Below are positions 61,097 through 64,000 of a stretch of 64,000 nt of DNA, piece by piece (within the stretch, counting starts at the first letter, position 1; every line of letters begins with the position of its first letter). The position numbers were made by a program, and so were the translations under genes. Under the pieces are notes generated by a model, which made no database searches, was not told where the DNA came from, and worked only from the letters and a program-made list of their open reading frames with translations. The stretch spans positions 1,364,001 through 1,428,000 of the forward strand of contig NZ_VMBG01000001.1 of the NCBI RefSeq assembly GCF_007559335.1. Reading direction: 5' to 3'. Origin of the DNA: Rariglobus hedericola (GTDB lineage: Bacteria; Verrucomicrobiota; Verrucomicrobiia; Opitutales; Opitutaceae).

Positions 61097-62161
61097 TCAG
61101 CGCCGCTGCCGATCCGCCACTCCCCGCGCCAGCTCCTTCGCAAAAAACGGCCCGCGATAAATCATCCCTGAGTAAACCTGCACCAACGTCGCGCCTGCAT
61201 CGAGTTTCTCGGACGCACCGCGCGTGTCGCAGATTCCGCCCACGCCGATAATCGGCAGCTTTCCGTCCGTCGTGCGCGAGATGTATTTCACGATCTCCGT
61301 GGACTTGCGCTCCACCGGACGCCCGCTCAGGCCACCCATCTGGTTCACGTCCGCAAAATACCCCGGCCGCGCCAGCGTTGTATTCGTCGCGATCACGCCC
61401 GCGAGTCCGAATTCCGCGATCACGCCCAGCGCCGCGTCGATCTGCGGCCACGTGAGATCGGGCGCGATTTTCAAGAGCACCGGCAGCAACGCCCCGCCCT
61501 TTTTCGCCGCGCGCTCGCGGTTCGCCGCCATGATCGCGCCCAGCAACTCACGCAGCGGTTTTTCGTCCTGCAGCGTCCGCAACCCGGGCGTGTTCGGACT
61601 CGACACATTCAACACCAGATAATCCGCGTAATCCGCCAACCGTGCAAAGCTCGCCAGATAATCCGCCGTCGCGCCGTCGAGCGGGGCAACCTTCGATTTG
61701 CCCAGATTCACGCCCAGCGGAATGCGACGCATGCCCACGCCCGGTTGTTTCGCGAGACGCGCCGCGACCGCCTCGGAGCCCTCGTTGTTGAAGCCCATGC
61801 GGTTGATCACCGCCTCTTCCGACGGATAACGGAACATGCGCGGCTTCTCGTTGCCCGGCTGCGCGAGCGCCGTGACCGTGCCGATTTCAACGTGACCAAA
61901 ACCGAGCGCCGCCGCCGCTTCCCAGGCGCGCGCGTTTTTATCGAAACCCGCCGCGAGCCCGATCGCGTTGGGAAACTGCAGCCCGAACGCCTCGACCGGT
62001 TTGTAGAGCGAGGAAGGCAGTTGGTTGCACGCCTCCATCAGGCGGCACAACGGCGTGAGCTTGCCGAGCAACGCCAGCGCGTTGACGCCAAATTCATGCG
62101 CAGGCTCCGAGTCCATCTTGAACAAAAACGGGCGCATTACCTTCTCATAGAAAAAATCCAT
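61097..62161 (-). CDS. pyrD: dihydroorotate dehydrogenase (class 2, quinone-linked)
   Basis: 354 residues from ATG 62161 (MDFFYEKVMRPFLF). The N-terminal helical arm that docks in the membrane is present. FMN and orotate motifs are NAIGLAAGFDKNARAWE, EIGTVTALAQPGN, NRMGFNNEGSEA, VLNVSSPNTPGLRTLQ and IIGVGGICDTRGA with VQVYSGMIYRGP. The active Ser/Asn region SSPNTPG fits class 2, in which Ser acts as base. It oxidises dihydroorotate to orotate and passes electrons to quinone. The rest of the pathway, pyrB and pyrC, is at 50-52 kb. Confidence 0.95.
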   Translation of the reverse strand: MDFFYEKVMRPFLFKMDSEPAHEFGVNALALLGKLTPLCRLMEACNQLPSSLYKPVEAFGLQFPNAIGLAAGFDKNARAWEAAAALGFGHVEIGTVTALAQPGNEKPRMFRYPSEEAVINRMGFNNEGSEAVAARLAKQPGVGMRRIPLGVNLGKSKVAPLDGATADYLASFARLADYADYLVLNVSSPNTPGLRTLQDEKPLRELLGAIMAANRERAAKKGGALLPVLLKIAPDLTWPQIDAALGVIAEFGLAGVIATNTTLARPGYFADVNQMGGLSGRPVERKSTEIVKYISRTTDGKLPIIGVGGICDTRGASEKLDAGATLVQVYSGMIYRGPFFAKELARGVADRQRR

Positions 62162-62338
62162 AGATGTGCGCACACTGGTAATCACCGCCCTAAAAATCAA
62201 GTATCGCGCCATCCGTTTCCATCTACGTTCCCCACGGGGCCCGCGACAGGCCGGAAAACTTTTCAAGAAAGTTGTTTTCGCGGTTTGACTCCTTCACTCC
62301 ACGCGCTCTTTGCTCCGACCAATCTTTCAGAAACCCGT

Positions 62339-63154
62339 ATGGCAAAATCCTCCGCAACTCTCGACTGGTGCATCGTTCGTCTAGGTGAAGACCACAACTG
62401 GTGGGTCGACGAAGTCAGTGACTCCGTCCGTTGGGACGTCGATGGCCTCAGCATCATCGACCCCCGCCAGATGTCCCACCTCATCGACCTCGTCGAGCCC
62501 CTGCGCGACTACGGTTTCGACCAGGACATGATGGAAGCCGCGTTTATCGCCTTCCGCATCGAGAAGGAAGCCGGCGAACAACGCGTGCGCCTCAAGCGCG
62601 TCAAAGACTCCTTCTTCGAGTCCGAGGAAAAACTCTTCGCCCTAGCCGACATCCTCGACGAAGAAAACGGACCCTACGCCGACCTCTTGGACCATCTCAC
62701 CCGCTGCCGCGTGAAGATGCTCAACGACATCTTCGACTTCGAGTCGAAGCTCACCGTCGATGAAGTCGAGGACGAGATCCGCGAAGACCAGAACACCAGT
62801 TTCATTGAAGGCAAAGCCATCCACACCTTCGACGAACTCAGCGCGATCCTGGACTACGTCCCCGCCGGCTGGGAATCCGAAGAAGGCGAAGAGCGCGCCA
62901 GCAAGGGCGACGACGACATCGACGAAGACGATCTCCCCGACCTCGACGAAGAGGACGAAAAGTCCCTCGAAGGCGACTCTTCCCTCAAGTGGGATGAAGA
63001 TGACGAGGACAAGGACGACGAAGACGGCGTCAAAAAGAAGTCCGGCGACGACGACGAAGACGAGGATTCCGACGACGACGAAAAACCGTCGAAAGACGAT
63101 GATGACGACGACGAGGACGAAAAGCCCAAGCCCGCCAAAAAGAAGAAGCGCTAA
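62339..63154 (+). CDS. hypothetical protein with a long acidic tail and basic C-terminal end
   Basis: 271 residues from ATG 62339. Residues 1-170 are a mostly helical, conserved-looking domain (LDWCIVRLGEDHNWWVDEV ... YVPAGWESEEGEE). From about 185 the sequence is dominated by Asp and Glu, ending in the basic PKPAKKKKR. The tail resembles acidic histone-chaperone-like or nucleic-acid-mimic tails. I recognise no named family. It stands alone between pyrD (divergent) and hemB (convergent) and is followed by a terminator. Confidence 0.8.
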   Translation: MAKSSATLDWCIVRLGEDHNWWVDEVSDSVRWDVDGLSIIDPRQMSHLIDLVEPLRDYGFDQDMMEAAFIAFRIEKEAGEQRVRLKRVKDSFFESEEKLFALADILDEENGPYADLLDHLTRCRVKMLNDIFDFESKLTVDEVEDEIREDQNTSFIEGKAIHTFDELSAILDYVPAGWESEEGEERASKGDDDIDEDDLPDLDEEDEKSLEGDSSLKWDEDDEDKDDEDGVKKKSGDDDEDEDSDDDEKPSKDDDDDDEDEKPKPAKKKKR

Positions 63155-63156
63155 AC

Positions 63157-63187
63157 AAAGAGCGGCTCCCCAAAGGAGCCGCTTTTT
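63157..63187. terminator. Rho-independent terminator
   Basis: AGCGGCTCC pairs with GGAGCCGCT around a five-base loop and is followed by a T run. It ends the acidic-tail gene transcript. Confidence 0.88.
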
Positions 63188-63234
63188 TGTGCCTAAAGGT
63201 GGAGAGCGTTGTCCCTAACGCGCTGGCTCGCCCC

Positions 63235-64000
63235 TCACCTCAACTCCGCCGCCATCTCCTTCGCGAAATAAGTGAGGATCATGTCCGCCCCCGCCCGCTT
63301 GATCGCCAGCAACGACTCGTGGCGCGTCTTTGCCAGATCCAGCCAACCCAGCTGCGATGCCGCCATGATCTGCGCATATTCGCCCGACACTTGATACGCC
63401 GCCACCGGCTTCTTCGTCGCTTCGCGCACCTCACGGATGATGTCCAGATACGCGCCCGCCGGTTTCACCATCAACACATCCGCGCCCTCGGCTTCATCCA
63501 ACGCCACTTCGATCAGCGCCTCGCGCCGATTCGCCGGATTAAGCTGATACGTGCGCTTGTCGAGGCCACGCGTCCCAGCGGCCGCCGCGCTACCCACCGC
63601 ATCACGAAACGGCCCGTAATACGCCGAGGCGAACTTAGCCGAATATGCCATGATCGACGTCTGCGTATTACCCGCAGCATCGAGCGCCTGCCGGATCGCC
63701 CCGATGCGCCCGTCCATCATGTCCGACGGCGCCACAAAATCCACCCCCGCTCCCGCGTGCAGCACCGCCATCTTGGTCAAAATTTCCACCGTGGCATCGT
63801 TCGCCACATCGCCCCCATCCGCCGTCAGCACGCCGTCGTGCCCGTGCGTCGTGTAAGGATCGAGCGCGATGTCCGTCATCACGACCAACTCCGGCAACGC
63901 CTTCTTCACCGCCCGCACCGCGCGCAAAATCAGCGCATCTTCATCCAACGCCGCCGTGCCCGTGTCGTTCTTGAATTTCTTATCCAGCTTCGGAAACAGC
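63235..64000 (-). CDS. hemB: delta-aminolevulinic acid dehydratase (N-terminus beyond window)
   Basis: The frame is open to the window edge and the N-terminus is missing. The Schiff-base lysines are in YSAKFASAYYGPFRDA and MVKPAGAYLDIIR. The metal region reads DIALDPYTTHGHDGV, where zinc-type enzymes have three Cys; here they are Ala, Asp and Asp, so this is a magnesium-type enzyme. FVAPSDMMDGRIGAIRQALD follows. It condenses two aminolevulinate molecules to porphobilinogen in heme synthesis. It is convergent with the acidic-tail gene. Confidence 0.96.
   Translation of the reverse strand, partial: LFPKLDKKFKNDTGTAALDEDALILRAVRAVKKALPELVVMTDIALDPYTTHGHDGVLTADGGDVANDATVEILTKMAVLHAGAGVDFVAPSDMMDGRIGAIRQALDAAGNTQTSIMAYSAKFASAYYGPFRDAVGSAAAAGTRGLDKRTYQLNPANRREALIEVALDEAEGADVLMVKPAGAYLDIIREVREATKKPVAAYQVSGEYAQIMAASQLGWLDLAKTRHESLLAIKRAGADMILTYFAKEMAAELR

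Noticed and set aside
62854-63138. 94-codon Ser-rich frame on - opposite the acidic tail
   Set aside because: A direct consequence of the GAC/GAA repeats on the + strand; low complexity without a credible start.

Overview
The window is about 64 kb of a GC-rich chromosome from a Gram-negative bacterium, most likely a member of the Verrucomicrobiota close to the Opitutaceae. This is inferred from protein content: a eukaryote-type HisA, an omega subunit of the RNA polymerase in the form I associate with this phylum, a WaaA Kdo transferase plus an exosortase (so an outer membrane with LPS), and several lineage-restricted proteins with no named family. Nothing in the window looks like a prophage, transposase, plasmid or CRISPR locus. 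It is mostly housekeeping sequence with a few accessory patches.

Layout. 1-3.5 kb: the end of a + strand operon joining an aminoacyl-tRNA-synthetase-like amino acid:carrier-protein ligase, a carrier protein, two different ferritin-like di-iron proteins and a membrane-anchored methyltransferase. This is the strongest candidate for an undescribed pathway. 3.6-9.7 kb (-): alpha-phosphohexomutase, UDP-sugar pyrophosphorylase and glycogen phosphorylase. 9.8-15.2 kb (-): mutL, argH, a hybrid sensor protein lacking its phospho-acceptor histidine, an OsmC-like protein and tRNA-Arg(TCT). 15.3-22.7 kb: tRNA-Asp(GTC), transglutaminase-like protein, rpoZ, CBS-domain membrane protein, a DUF374 acyltransferase, a histone-tail/starch-binding-like fusion, tRNA-Ala(CGC), a response regulator and a DUF218 protein.

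22.7-31.4 kb is a phosphate region: a Pit-type transporter with its DUF47 partner on +, convergent with phoU-pstB-pstA-pstC-pstS and a porin on -. A tandem 11-bp repeat resembling a Pho box lies upstream of the porin, and terminators sit after the porin and between pstS and pstC. 31.4-38.4 kb (-) is one tight operon: fabF, a DUF2238 membrane protein, an exosortase, waaA and a SNF2-type helicase. 38.6-43.6 kb (+) carries HIT, phoH, a 7TM-HD phosphohydrolase, ybeY and recO.

43.6-48.7 kb (+) holds a nuclease-helicase fusion with two palindromic elements inside its reading frame, a VOC protein, a secreted TPR protein and an unknown protein. 48.8-56.9 kb (+) has an NYN-LOTUS protein, pyrR-pyrB-pyrC, DUF2167, an unknown membrane protein, a CPBP protease, thiL and tsaE. 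57-64 kb has an RG-rich lineage protein (-), tRNA-Leu(GAG), eukaryote-type hisA (-), cysE (+), pyrD (-), an acidic-tailed protein (+) and the C-terminal part of hemB (-), which runs off the window.

All calls come from reading the sequence and its translations. No database search was run. Start codons were chosen by family N-terminus, overlap with neighbours and ribosome-binding-like sequence, and several alternatives are noted.
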